This document shows positions 43,341 through 52,188 of a DNA stretch of 64,000 nt, one piece after another (the stretch's first letter is position 1; each line of letters opens with the position of its first letter). The translations under genes and the position numbers were made by a program. The stretch lies in NCBI GenBank assembly GCA_016709445.1, contig JADJMV010000001.1, positions 62,001 through 126,000 on the forward strand, read 5' to 3'. The notes below the pieces were generated by a model, which was not told the DNA's origin, did not search any database, and was given only the letters and a program-made list of their open reading frames with translations. Source of the stretch: Phycisphaerales bacterium (lineage in GTDB: Bacteria; Planctomycetota; Phycisphaerae; Phycisphaerales; UBA1924).

Positions 43341-45392
43341 CTACCGCGATGAGGGCCCCGCCCGGCCGACGGCGATCGGCGGGAATCCGGGCACGGCCTC
43401 CCCCAGATCGAACTCGGTCACCCCATCGCCAACGGCCGCGATGAGCGCGTCGGCCTCGGCGCTCGCCACGTCGGGGGTGAGCGTGATGTTGCCGATCACC
43501 CGGACGCACTCTCGGTCGTCGATGTTCCCCAGGGGAGTATTGATCAGTGCATTGCCCTCGAAGACCCCGCCGACGGGGCGGCCGAAGCGGTCGGTGAGGT
43601 AGGTCGCGAGCATGGGATAGCGGCTCTTCCACGGCTCGTGGTCGATCGGGACCGCCGCCAGGTTCTTGTGGAGCGTGGAGGTCGCGGGGTCGGCGATGGA
43701 CTTGGCCATCCAGCCGACGCCGCGGGCGTCGTAGTGGATCGCCATGCCGCAGGAGACAAAGGCGTTGTTGCGGATCGTGTTGTCGCGACCACCCCCGACG
43801 AGCATGCCCCAGTTGCAGCGGATGAAGAGGTTGCCCTCGACAGTGAGCCCACTGGCCATGTCGTCGAGGTAGACGGCGTTCTGGTAGCGGGCGTCAGAGC
43901 CGGCGATATCGTGGAAGAGATTGCCGCGGATGACGGTGCCGTGGATGGTCCAATCGCGCCCGCAATAGATCGCCCCGGCGTCCCCGGTCTCCTGCACCAC
44001 GTGGTGGATGTGGTTGGCCTCGATCATGTGCTCGTTGCCGCCGAACATGATGGCGATATGCGGCAAGTCGGCGATCTCGTTGTGGGCGACGCGCTGGCCA
44101 ACGCCCGAGAGGCTGATCGCAGGGTTATAGGTGCGCAGCACGCGCCCGCAGCGGCGAAAGGCGCAGTCCTCGACCGTGTTGTCCGCGTGCGTGAGCGTGG
44201 CGCGATCGCCGCCGGAAAGCGCCACCCCCCCACCGCCGACTTCCTCGAACAGGCAGCGGCGGATCGCCGAGCCCTTCCCATCGAGACGCACCGCCTGCGC
44301 ACCGAGGTTGCGGAAGGTGCAGCCCCGGATCTCCAGGCCGTCAACCCCCGTCGCCACGATCGCGCCGCCGCGCCCATACTCAAACGTGGGGCCGTCGATC
44401 GTGACCCCGCGGCCTCCGGTGCACTCCAGCATCGGACCGTCGAGCATGGACAACGCGGCCTCGGCGTGCGCCGCGCCCTCGGGCAGCCACGCGTACACCA
44501 CGCCCGCGCCGGGGTCGATCCAGTACTCGCCCGGCGCGTCGAGCTCCTCGGGCAGGTTGGTGACGTAGAACCGCGCGGTGTCGCGCAGCCCGTAGGTGTG
44601 GGGCAGGGCGAGCGTGACCGCCCCGGTCGCAGCGTCGATCGAAGCGATGGGGATCTGCTCGTCGGCCCAGTCCCACCACCAGTATCCCTCGGCCCAAAGG
44701 TCGGCCCCCGCCGCGAGAGCCCCGGCCCAGCGGGCCGCCCGATCGGCGTCGCCGAGGAGGAACGTCCCGCCGCGGGGCGGCTCATGGACCCGCTCGGATT
44801 CAGGGATGTCGTCCCCGGCGTTTCGCGGGGTCGACCCCGGATCCAAGATGCCGGCCACGGGGGCAAACCCCTGATCGGGCCATCGCGCGGGGGTCAGGGC
44901 GTGGCCGGCGACAAAGAACTCTGTCCGGACGGCGCTCACCCCGTGGCCCATGCCCCGATGGACCGGCCCAGACAAACCCCCAGACCAGCCCGCAAGAGCC
45001 TCCGGCGGCAGGACGAGCGCCCGGACGCCAGAAGGGTCGGGGAGGCGGGCGAGGATGGCAGGGTCCGCCGGGTCGACCCAATCGGGGGTGGCAATGACGA
45101 CCCCTCCAACCAGCCGGGCCCCGGAGCCCTCGATGCGCAGCGGCGGGAGGTCAGGCGGAAAGCGGACGGTGTGGCGGACTTCGTGGAGGCCCGGGGTCAG
45201 GCGGATCTCGAACTGCTCGGCATCCTCTTTGTGCAGCGCGACCCAGGCGACGGCCTGCTCCAGGGTGGAGACCACGGCCTCGCCGGGGGGAGCGTGGGGA
45301 TCGACAACGACGACGGCGACCTGGCCGCACGAGGCGGCCCGGGCCGCGACCACGATCGCCGTGGCCGCGGAGCAGGACAGGCGGGGGTGCAT
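43341..45392 (-). CDS. right-handed beta-helix protein, possible glycoside hydrolase (GH141-like)
   Basis: The protein has 683 residues from an ATG at 45392. A hydrophobic N-terminus ends 'ARAASCGQ', which could be a lipobox or a cleavage site. The first half has 'GLHEVRHTVRFPPDLPPLRI', 'GYWWWDWADEQIPIASID' and 'RFYVTNLPEELDAPGEY', a layout I associate with GH141-type and related beta-helix enzymes. The second half is plain parallel beta-helix ('GLEIRGCTFRNLGAQAVRL', 'NHIHHVVQETGDAGAIYCG', 'NLFHDIAGSD'). The GH141 assignment is tentative. There is no ribosome site; TAGACT ends five bases before the start. Head-to-head with nuoG, 63 bases apart. Confidence 0.8.
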   Translation of the reverse strand: MHPRLSCSAATAIVVAARAASCGQVAVVVVDPHAPPGEAVVSTLEQAVAWVALHKEDAEQFEIRLTPGLHEVRHTVRFPPDLPPLRIEGSGARLVGGVVIATPDWVDPADPAILARLPDPSGVRALVLPPEALAGWSGGLSGPVHRGMGHGVSAVRTEFFVAGHALTPARWPDQGFAPVAGILDPGSTPRNAGDDIPESERVHEPPRGGTFLLGDADRAARWAGALAAGADLWAEGYWWWDWADEQIPIASIDAATGAVTLALPHTYGLRDTARFYVTNLPEELDAPGEYWIDPGAGVVYAWLPEGAAHAEAALSMLDGPMLECTGGRGVTIDGPTFEYGRGGAIVATGVDGLEIRGCTFRNLGAQAVRLDGKGSAIRRCLFEEVGGGGVALSGGDRATLTHADNTVEDCAFRRCGRVLRTYNPAISLSGVGQRVAHNEIADLPHIAIMFGGNEHMIEANHIHHVVQETGDAGAIYCGRDWTIHGTVIRGNLFHDIAGSDARYQNAVYLDDMASGLTVEGNLFIRCNWGMLVGGGRDNTIRNNAFVSCGMAIHYDARGVGWMAKSIADPATSTLHKNLAAVPIDHEPWKSRYPMLATYLTDRFGRPVGGVFEGNALINTPLGNIDDRECVRVIGNITLTPDVASAEADALIAAVGDGVTEFDLGEAVPGFPPIAVGRAGPSSR

Positions 45393-45397
45393 GGCCG

Positions 45398-45403
45398 AGT
45401 CTA
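45398..45403 (-). promoter_or_regulatory. TANNCT -10-like element, leaderless start
   Basis: TAGACT on the minus strand, five bases before the ATG at 45392. The matching element for the divergent nuoG lies 38 bases away. Confidence 0.5.
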
Positions 45404-45441
45404 CCGCCGGGAGGTGTGGCCTCGGCCGGGGGCTCGACCCC

Positions 45442-45447
45442 TACACT
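45442..45447 (+). promoter_or_regulatory. TANNCT -10-like element, leaderless start
   Basis: TACACT, eight bases before the nuoG ATG at 45456, with no ribosome site. Confidence 0.5.
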
Positions 45448-45455
45448 CCCGGACC

Positions 45456-47224
45456 ATGCCGACCATCACCATCAACGGCGTCAAGTGTCAGTTCACGCCG
45501 GGCCAGATGATCCTCCAGGTGGCCCAGGCCAACGGGATCGACATTCCGAGCTATTGCTACCACGACGGGCTCTCGATCGTCGCGAGCTGCCGGATCTGCC
45601 TGGGCGAGGCGCAGGTGCCCAACCCCAAGAACGACAACAAGCTCGAGCCCTTCATGGGCGGCAAGCTCTTCCCCACCTGCCAGACGCCCGCGACCGACGG
45701 CATGGTGGTGCAGACCGACTCGCCCAAGGCCATCGCCAACCAGAAGGCGGTGATGGAGTACCTGCTGATCAACCACCCGCTGGATTGCCCGGTGTGCGAC
45801 CAGGCGGGGAGTGCCTGCTGCAGGACTACTCGTATCAGTACGGGCGGGGCGAGAGCCGCTTCGAGGAGACGAAGGTCAAGAACCCGAAGAAGGACGTGGG
45901 TCCCCATGTCCTGCTCTATTCCGACCGGTGCATCATGTGCACGCGTTGCGTGCGGTTCACCCGCGAGGTCAGCGGCACGGCCGAGCTCTATGTGGACGGG
46001 CGCGGCAACAAGAACGAGATCGATGTCTTCCCGGGCGTGGCCCTGGACAACCCGCTCGCCAGCAACGTGATCGACCTGTGCCCCGTCGGCGCCCTCCTCG
46101 ACAAGGACTTCCTGTTTGCCCAGCGCGTCTGGTTCCTCAAGCAGACCCCCTCCATCGACGGCATCACCGCCAGCGGCGACAACATCTGGATCGAGCACAA
46201 CCAGGGCAACGTCTACCGCGTGAAGCCCCGCACCAACGCGGCCATCAACAAGTGGTGGATCTCCGACGAGGTGCGCTACGGCTGGAAGCACATCCACGCC
46301 GACAACCGTCTCCGCTCGCCCATGCGACGCCAGCACGGCGCGCTGATCGAGGACGACTACAAGCGGGCGTATGAGGACGCGATCGCGGGCCTGAAAAAGG
46401 CCGCGGCCGCGGGCAAGCGCCTCGCGCTGCTCGTGAGCCCCAACCTCACCTGCGAGGAGGCGTACGCCCTCGGCACGCTCGTGAAGCTGATCGACCCGCA
46501 GGCGATCTTCGGTCTCGGGCCCGTGCCCTTCGAGGGGCGCGACCAGGTCTTCCCGCCCGGCACGCCCGAGGACAGCCCCAAGGCGTTCAAGGTGTACGCC
46601 GAGAAGGCGCCGAATGCCCGGGGTGTGCAGCGAGTGCTCGGCGCGATCGGCGGCATGGTGCTCGACGCCCAGGCCTTCTTCGCCCGCACCAGGGAGCAGG
46701 ACATCGGGGCCATCGTCGCCACCGGCAACTACCGCGCCGACTGGGCGACGCCCGAGGTGCTCGCGGCGATCCAGCGCTCCGCGGGCCGCTTCGTCGTCCT
46801 CATCGACACGCACGGCACGGCGCTGGTCGACCACGCCGACGTCGTGATCCCCGGCGCGAGCTGGGCCGAGAAGGCGGGCACCTTCGAGAGCGCCCGGCGC
46901 ACCCTCCAGAGCTTCGAGCAGGCGATCCCCGTCATCGAGCTGGCCAAGACCGAGGGTCAGATCGCCCTCGACCTCATCGCCGAGTTCCACGGCACACCCG
47001 GCATGGCCGAGCACCGCGCCAGCGTCGTGATCGTCGACGAGCAGCCCGGCCAGGTCCCCGCGGCCGTCGAGGTCGTCGCGCCGCGGACGAGGCTGTTCAA
47101 CGCCGCGGATATCCGGGCGGAGATGGCCGAGCGCTACCCGGGCCTCGGCGCCTTCGCGACCGACGTGCAGGCGCCCGTGGTCGAGCCCGGGCATGTGGAG
47201 CGGGTGGAGATGGTGGAGCTGTGA
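45456..47224 (+). CDS. nuoG: NADH-quinone oxidoreductase subunit G, frameshifted
   Basis: The start is the ATG at 45456. The first frame carries the [2Fe-2S] ligands Cys34, Cys45, Cys48 and Cys75 and the beginning of the His-Cys3 site (His107, Cys111, Cys114). At 45808-45810 one base is missing in 'Ala-Gly-Glu-Cys', and the sense continues in another frame ('ECLLQDYSYQYG', 'CIMCTRCVRF', 'NVIDLCPVGALLD') with the remaining cluster ligands. The molybdopterin-oxidoreductase-like region follows. At about 589 residues it is shorter than many NuoG. It feeds electrons from NADH through complex I. No other nuo gene is adjacent. Every cluster ligand is conserved, so the indel is more likely a sequence error than inactivation. 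Confidence 0.88.
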
Positions 47225-47229
47225 GACCA

Positions 47230-47998
47230 CTACTGCCAGAGGTTTCTCTGTCCACCCTCATCTATGCTGGCCGCTTGGTCCCAGAACTTCAGGCCGACAG
47301 CGCTCCGCGAGGCATAGAGCAGCGAGTAGATATCGAGTCCCCGACTGTTCTTGACTCGCTCGGATGCGAAGTGCTCGTACCCGACCTCTCTGAGCCGTTC
47401 GCAATACCGGCATCGCAGCGCCTCGGCCTGCTTGTCCGTCGACGAAGCCGTGAGGACATCACGCCATCCACGCTCTCCCATGAACCGGTCCAGGGTTGAG
47501 TCGGGATTGTCCATGTAGTATCTCGCCCAGTTCCGTAGCGCGTCCATGTTGTCCGCCATCAAGACGATCAGAGTCGCAGCTTGGCGGCCGCTGCCAGCGT
47601 ACGGTCTCGAAGTCCAGGTGCAAGCCGTACGGGTCCGCAAATGCGACGCTCAGAGCATGCTGCGAGGGAACCGCACCGAGCACCTCATCGATCTTCTGAT
47701 TGACATCCCCAACAACCACTCTCGATCGAACTTGGGCACCACGGGCATCGAGGCGATTCTGAAGCGCAAGGGCGAGAGCTGGATCGCGTTCACACAAGTG
47801 GAGGCAGGTAAACGCATCGGGTACGCTGGCAGCGATCAGTGCACTGCTCTCCACTACTTCGCCGGAGTCTCGCACACGGGCAAGTCCCGCAGAAGCAAAG
47901 AGGTCTATATAGTGCCGTTCGGGCCGACTGGTTTTCCCATGCCCGTCGAGAACATCGTCAAGTATCGGCGAAGGAAGTGGTACTTCCGCTTCGCCCAC
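47230..47998 (-). CDS. tcmP: three-Cys-motif partner protein TcmP, frameshifted
   Basis: It starts at a GTG at 47998, the only start before an in-frame stop. The first frame gives 'ERHYIDLFASAGLARV' and 'LHLCERDPALALAL', then 'VVVGDVNQKIDEVL' and 'VAFADPYGLHLDFETVR'. This is the TcmP pattern, a Rossmann-like domain with an 'IDLFA..G' start. Near 47585-47605 the sense shifts to the frame with 'LIVLMADNMDALRNWARYYM' and ends at 47230 ('GGQRNLWQ'). It directly follows the DUF5131 gene, its expected partner. The biochemical function of the pair is unknown. GC is lower than in the flanks. It ends five bases from the nuoG stop (convergent). Confidence 0.75.
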
Positions 47999-48017
47999 CG
48001 CCCGACATCGGGAATGG

Positions 48018-48806
48018 CTAAGCCGTCATCGATGGGTTTCTCTGGCACTCCGTGTCCCCCGGCATCTGGTCCCAGGCTCGGCCGTCGAGTTCTCGGCCAG
48101 CTTCCTTCTTTCGCACACCCCCCCACTGCTTGAAGAAGAACGGCACACCCTTCGCCTCGCACTGGCTCTTGATCTCGAGCACCCACGACCCCTGCATCGG
48201 CCGGGCGCCCGGACCGGACTCGCCGCCGACGATGACCCAGTGGATGCCAGCGAGCGGCATGCGCTTGAGCGGCCCCAGGAGCGGCTCACAGGAGAGGAAG
48301 CGGACTTTGGCGGGGATGCGCTGGAGGAGGCGGATGCGCTCGTAGTAGGCGCGGGTCTCGACGCTCGTGCCCATCCAGATGTGGTCGGGCCACGGGAGTT
48401 GGGCGGCCATCTCAAGCGCGCGCTCGGGCCGCTTGGTCAGCACCTGGAAGCGGTGCTGCGGGCACTCCTCCATCACGCGGAACACGCGCTTGATGTACTC
48501 ATCCGGGACGCCGTCGTGGAAGAGGTCGCTCATGGAGTTGACGAAGATCGTGCGCCCGAGCTTCCACGAGCGGGGCAGGTCGAGGTTCTGCTCATCCAGG
48601 TTGATGTGCCCGGAGAAGACGGGGCGGCCGTCGCGGGCGCGCTTGGCGGTCTGCGCGTATTTGCGGCCCGTGCCGTTGGGCATGTGGGCGAGGCGCAGGG
48701 CCATCCTGGCCGCGTAGCAGTTCAGACATCCCGGCGAAACCGGCGTACACCCGGCGACGGGGTTCCAGGTTGCCTGCGTCCACTCGATCCTTGAGCCCTG
48801 CGCCAT
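48018..48806 (-). CDS. phage Gp37/Gp68 (DUF5131) family protein with three-Cys motif
   Basis: The protein has 262 residues from an ATG at 48806, with AGGAGG upstream. 'RIEWTQATWNPVAGCTPVSPGC' leads into 'LNCYA', which contains the cysteine triplet (Cys-x7-Cys-x2-Cys) from which the TcmP partner takes its name. 'FVNSMSDLFHDGVPDEYI', 'QVLTKRPERAL' and 'WVIVGGESGPGARPM' are the usual conserved blocks. The cysteines resemble a radical-SAM-like iron-sulfur site, but this is unproven. The family occurs in phages, plasmids and mobile islands. With tcmP 20 bases downstream, it forms a two-gene unit. Confidence 0.9.
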   Translation of the reverse strand: MAQGSRIEWTQATWNPVAGCTPVSPGCLNCYAARMALRLAHMPNGTGRKYAQTAKRARDGRPVFSGHINLDEQNLDLPRSWKLGRTIFVNSMSDLFHDGVPDEYIKRVFRVMEECPQHRFQVLTKRPERALEMAAQLPWPDHIWMGTSVETRAYYERIRLLQRIPAKVRFLSCEPLLGPLKRMPLAGIHWVIVGGESGPGARPMQGSWVLEIKSQCEAKGVPFFFKQWGGVRKKEAGRELDGRAWDQMPGDTECQRNPSMTA

Positions 48807-48878
48807 GCGTCCTCCTGACCCAAACATTATCCTATAGATCGCCCCGACGCAACTCAGCAAACGACATTCCCACGGGCC

Positions 48879-48884
48879 TAGGCT
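48879..48884 (+). promoter_or_regulatory. TANNCT -10-like element, leaderless start
   Basis: TAGGCT, eight bases before the ATG at 48893, with no ribosome site. Confidence 0.5.
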
Positions 48885-48892
48885 CCCGCACC

Positions 48893-49075
48893 ATGATCGG
48901 ACCGCTCATCTGGGGCCTGCTTGTCATCCTGCTGGGCGTGCCCTTCGTCCTCATCTGGTGGCGGATCGCCGACCGCTGGGCCGACGACAAGCACAAGCGG
49001 TTCGCGCCCCCCAAGGACGCCGGCCCCGCGCCGACGGTCGTCAAGCGCAGCGACATCGAGGGTCAGGACCGCTGA
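48893..49075 (+). CDS. small single-pass membrane protein
   Basis: The protein has 60 residues: 'MIGPLIWGLLVILLGVPFVL' is a transmembrane helix, followed by a charged, probably cytoplasmic tail ('RWADDKHKRF' and 'KRSDIEGQDR'). I recognise no family. The hydrophobic helix, the preceding TAGGCT element and the hairpin 50 bases after the stop support a real gene. It is divergent from the DUF5131 gene. Confidence 0.65.
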   Translation: MIGPLIWGLLVILLGVPFVLIWWRIADRWADDKHKRFAPPKDAGPAPTVVKRSDIEGQDR

Positions 49076-49127
49076 CGGCTGCTCGAGCCCGGAGCGGCCG
49101 CACTCGCCACGCCGCGGGCCAACAACG

Positions 49128-49165
49128 AACAACGCCCGCCGACCCGGGGGCCGACGGGCGTCGTT
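49128..49165. terminator. bidirectional hairpin between convergent genes
   Basis: AACAACGCCCGCCG (49128-49141) and CGACGGGCGTCGTT (49152-49165) pair over 14 positions with two mismatches. Short pyrimidine runs follow on the plus strand. It separates the 60-residue membrane protein (plus) from the secreted helical protein (minus). Confidence 0.6.
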
Positions 49166-49209
49166 CTCTCTCTCCTCCGCCGCGCTCTTGGCTCGGCGGG
49201 CCGGAATCG

Positions 49210-49665
49210 TCAGTGATCGAGCGCCTCGTCAAGGGCTGCCTGCACGGCGACGTGCGCGCGGCGGTGGGCCTGCGCGATCGCATCGTGCGCGTTGTCCCTC
49301 GCCTCGCCGAGGATCTGGAAGAACCGGCGGTCGGCGTTGATCTGCCGCAGCGCCTCGACGGCACGAGCGGCGATGAGATTGATGTGCCGATCGCCCTGAT
49401 GAGCCTGCGCGTCGATCGCGCTGAAGGCCCGGTGGGCCGCACCCATGATCTGGCGGTCCTCCGCGCCGTTGGCGTCAAGCCGCTCGATCGCTGCGATCCC
49501 GGTGGCCGCCGCGCCTTGGACATCGCCCTGGGTGTGTTCCACGACCTGCTGCATCGCGGCCACCGCCTGTCGGGTGACCTGGCTCCCGTCCTGAGCCTGG
49601 GCTACTTGCACGCCAGCCGCCATGGCCGCCATCACGCCGAAGATCTTTGCAAACCGCAGAATCAT
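49210..49665 (-). CDS. secreted helical protein of unknown function
   Basis: The protein has 151 residues from an ATG at 49665, with AAAGGAG seven bases upstream. The signal peptide is MILRFAKIFGVMAAMAAGVQVAQAQ. The mature part is Ala/Gln/His-rich and entirely helical in appearance ('AVAAMQQVVEHTQGDVQGAA', 'AHRRAHVAVQAALDEALDH'), with no catalytic motif. It may be a periplasmic helical bundle. I do not recognise a family. Confidence 0.7.
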   Translation of the reverse strand: MILRFAKIFGVMAAMAAGVQVAQAQDGSQVTRQAVAAMQQVVEHTQGDVQGAAATGIAAIERLDANGAEDRQIMGAAHRAFSAIDAQAHQGDRHINLIAARAVEALRQINADRRFFQILGEARDNAHDAIAQAHRRAHVAVQAALDEALDH

Positions 49666-49858
49666 GATCCGCTCCTTTCCGCGTTGGTGGGCATCCGGCG
49701 CGGCGGCATCCGCGATGCCGTACCGCCAACCCGCCGCCGATCCCCTGGTTTCACGCCCGGCCGTGCCCCCGCGGCCGACCGGTGACTCGTGGGGCCAAAC
49801 GCCCCGCCGCGCCGGACCATTGCCCCCGACCGGCAGGCTTTTTCTCCATTTCCCCCGC

Positions 49859-49864
49859 TAGGCT
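49859..49864 (+). promoter_or_regulatory. TANNCT -10-like element, leaderless start
   Basis: TAGGCT, nine bases before the truA ATG at 49874, no ribosome site. Confidence 0.5.
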
Positions 49865-49873
49865 TCGCCCGGC

Positions 49874-50933
49874 ATGCCCACGTACAAGCTCACCGTGGCC
49901 TATGACGGAACCGACTTCGCCGGGTGGCAGAAGCAGGAGCCGCCGGATCCCGCGTCGTCGGTGCCCGGCGGACCCCGCCACTCACCGATCCGCACGGACA
50001 GGCTCGAGCCGGGGCTCGTGGCGGGCAAGCCGGGCCGCGTCGCGCTCCGGACCGTGCAGGCCGTGCTGGAACGCGCGGTGCGGGAGGTGGTGCGTGAGCC
50101 CGTGCTCGTGCGCGGCGCAAGCCGGACCGATGCGGGAGTGCATGCGCAGAGCCAGATCGCGGTGTTCTCGTGCTCGGGGGAGAGAGGGAGCGGAGAGGAA
50201 GCGACAGAGAGACAAGGCGGCAGTGGAAGAGAGGGGGAGACGGGAGCCACCGCGAGCGGCCGCGGCGATGGCGGGTGGCCGGTCGGGCGCGGCGTGGATC
50301 GGCTCTTGCGGGCCGTAAACTCGCGCCTGCCCGACGACGTGCAGGTGGTGCGGGCGGAGACAGTCCGGGACGGATTCGATCCAATCCTCGACTGCACGGC
50401 AAAGGGGTACAGCTACACCTTCTGGGAATCCATGCACCGCCCGCTCTGGGGACGTCGCCGGGTGTGGCACACCTGGGCCGAACTCGACCTGGGCGCGATG
50501 CGTCTCGCGGCCGCCCACGTCGTGGGAGAGCGCGACTTCAACGCCTTCGCGGCCGTGGGGCATGGACGGGAGAACACGGTGCGCAAAGTCTTCGAGTGCA
50601 CCTCTGCGCGAATTGCCCGCCGATCCGCCGGGCTTCATGCCCCAGGCCCTCCCACCGGAGGCGGCCGGCGCTCTGCCCACGGCGGCCGAGGCTGACGCGG
50701 CGCGGATCATTCGCATGGATATCTCCGGGAACGGATTCCTCTACAACATGGTGCGCATCATCGCCGGCACACTCCACGAGGTGGGCCGCGGCAAGATGAG
50801 GCCCGACCGGATACCCGAGATCCTCGCCTCACGAAATCGACACCTTGCCGGGCCGACACTGCCGCCGCAGGGATTGTGCCTGGAATGGGTCCGGTATGCG
50901 GAGTCCTCGGTTCCATCCGAGCCGCGTGCGTAA
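49874..50933 (+). CDS. truA: tRNA pseudouridine(38-40) synthase TruA, frameshifted
   Basis: 'YKLTVAYDGTDFAGWQKQ' opens the protein, and the catalytic Asp86 lies in 'ASRTDAGVHAQ'. 'LLRAVNSRLPDDVQVV' and 'HVVGERDFNAFAAVGHG' follow. At about 50600-50620 a one-base change moves the sense from the first frame to that of 'ARIIRMDISGNGFLYNMVRI' and 'IAGTLHEVGRG', ending at 50933. Two insertions of about 35-40 residues (21-57 and 101-138) break the usual spacing; both are Pro/Gly/Glu-rich and one is nearly repeat-like. The final residues '..SVPSEPRA' and the stop are supplied by the first copy of the 103-bp repeat. It isomerises U38-U40 of tRNA anticodon stems. Confidence 0.88.
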
Positions 50934-51530
50934 GCACACGGATGAGAGCGCTACCTTTGTCGAAACCGCCAGCACGCCGCAACCCGCGACGATGGGGCAT
51001 CACGGACCTAGGCATCCATCCGAGCCGCGTGCGTAAGCACGCGGATGAGAGCGCTACCTCTGTCGAAACCGCAAGCACGCCGCGACCCGCGGCGACGGGA
51101 CATCACCGACCTCGGCTTCCATCCGAGCCGCGTGCGTAAGCACGCGGAAGCGAACGCTACCTCTGCCGAAACCGCAAGCACGCCGCAACCCGCGACGATG
51201 GGGCATCACGGACCTAGGCATCCATCCGAGCCGCGTGCGGCCGGCAACCGCAGGCAGCCGCGACCCGCGGCGGGGCTACCGGCTCCATCCAGCCGCGTGC
51301 GTAAGCACGCGGAAGGGAGCCGCCCCCGCCCGAAAGCCCCGCACGCCCCGACCCGGGGGGGCGGGGCCCCCCCGCCCCCGGCCCCCCACCCGCGCGGGGG
51401 GCCGGGCAAGGAAGCGAACGCGCCCCCCGCCGGCCCCGAAAGCACGCCCCCACCGCGACATGGGCAGCCGACCGGTGCGTAAGCACCGGAGGCCCGCCAA
51501 AACCACAAGCATACCGCGAATACGGCAACG
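50913..51530. repeat. array of 103-bp tandem repeats carrying REP-like hairpins
   Basis: CCATCCGAGCCGCGTGCG starts at 50913, 51016, 51119 and 51222, exactly 103 bases apart. The fourth copy is cut to 63 bases, and further degraded copies start at 51285, about 51383 and about 51470. Each unit has a GCGTGCGTAAGCACGC hairpin and a less conserved remainder ('GAAACCGCAAGCACGCCGC'). The array fills the space between truA and the DinB gene. It reads into the end of truA. There are no unique spacers between units, so it is not a CRISPR. Confidence 0.9.
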
Positions 51531-51591
51531 CGAATCCATTCGCCCGCGGCCTTCGCAATCGCTGATCAACCCCGGACCACCCTCCGCCTGC
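51531..51591. other. remainder of the truA-DinB intergenic region
   Basis: Short stretch after the repeat array with no recognisable signal. The DinB stop follows at 51592. Confidence 0.3.
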
Positions 51592-52128
51592 TCACGCACG
51601 CTGCTCTGAACTGAGTGTATTGAGGTAATGGCGCCACGGCCCGACCAGATCGCGCCACTGCCACGCCATCGCCTTGCAGATCTGGCGGATGTGGTGGAGG
51701 TCGTGTGTGGCCCACGTCGCGAGCAACTGGGCGAGCGTCACCTCCCCGAGCGCCGGATGTGTCCCGCGCAGCGCGAGCTGCGCGGGGCCGAGGCGGAATG
51801 ACCGAAGCGCTTCGAGGTTTGCGGCCCGGAGACGTGTGAACTCGTCGAGCAGTTGGTCCAACTCTCGCCCCGAGTCGGGGTGGATCGCCGCGTCGTGCGG
51901 GAAGGGGTCGAACGGGCGCGATACCCCCTGCTCGAGAATGATCTTCGCGCGGGCGATCCAGTCTTCTCGCTCGCCCACGATCAGGTGCCCCACTACCTCA
52001 TACGCCGACCACGCACCCTCGCCGTAGCCGCCCCGTGTGAGTTCTGGTCCGAGCCCAGAAATGAGCGCTTTCAACACCCCGGGTGTGCGCTCGAGCACCG
52101 CAATCGTTCGATCAAGGTCGAAGTCCAT
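51592..52128 (-). CDS. DinB-family protein
   Basis: The protein has 178 residues from an ATG at 52128. It has the DinB four-helix layout: 'WSAYEVVGHLIVGEREDW' supplies the first metal-binding His, and 'LLATWATHDLHHIRQICK' the other two His in the last helix. The length is typical. DinB-fold proteins bind metal and often act as thiol-dependent transferases or detoxification factors; the exact role is unknown. There is no ribosome site; TACACT ends six bases before the start. It is head-to-head with the fucosidase gene. Confidence 0.88.
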   Translation of the reverse strand: MDFDLDRTIAVLERTPGVLKALISGLGPELTRGGYGEGAWSAYEVVGHLIVGEREDWIARAKIILEQGVSRPFDPFPHDAAIHPDSGRELDQLLDEFTRLRAANLEALRSFRLGPAQLALRGTHPALGEVTLAQLLATWATHDLHHIRQICKAMAWQWRDLVGPWRHYLNTLSSEQRA

Positions 52129-52134
52129 GCGCCG

Positions 52135-52140
52135 AGTGTA
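52135..52140 (-). promoter_or_regulatory. TANNCT -10-like element, leaderless start
   Basis: TACACT on the minus strand, six bases before the DinB ATG at 52128. Confidence 0.5.
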
Positions 52141-52173
52141 GCGAAAGCGTACCGCGACCCCCCCACTCTTCGG

Positions 52174-52179
52174 TAAACT
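52174..52179 (+). promoter_or_regulatory. TANNCT -10-like element, leaderless start
   Basis: TAAACT, nine bases before the GTG at 52189 of the fucosidase gene. This is the main reason for choosing that start over the ATG at 52279. Confidence 0.45.
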
Positions 52180-52188
52180 CGGCGCATC

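Noticed and set aside
34762..48806. Prophage or phage remnant because of S74 and Gp37/Gp68 names
   Set aside because: No capsid, terminase, portal, integrase or attachment sites are present. S74 tails here have bacterial signal peptides, and DUF5131 proteins are common outside phages.
50913..51530. CRISPR array
   Set aside because: The 103-bp units are contiguous and repetitive throughout, with no unique spacers and no cas genes. The repeated element is a REP-type hairpin.
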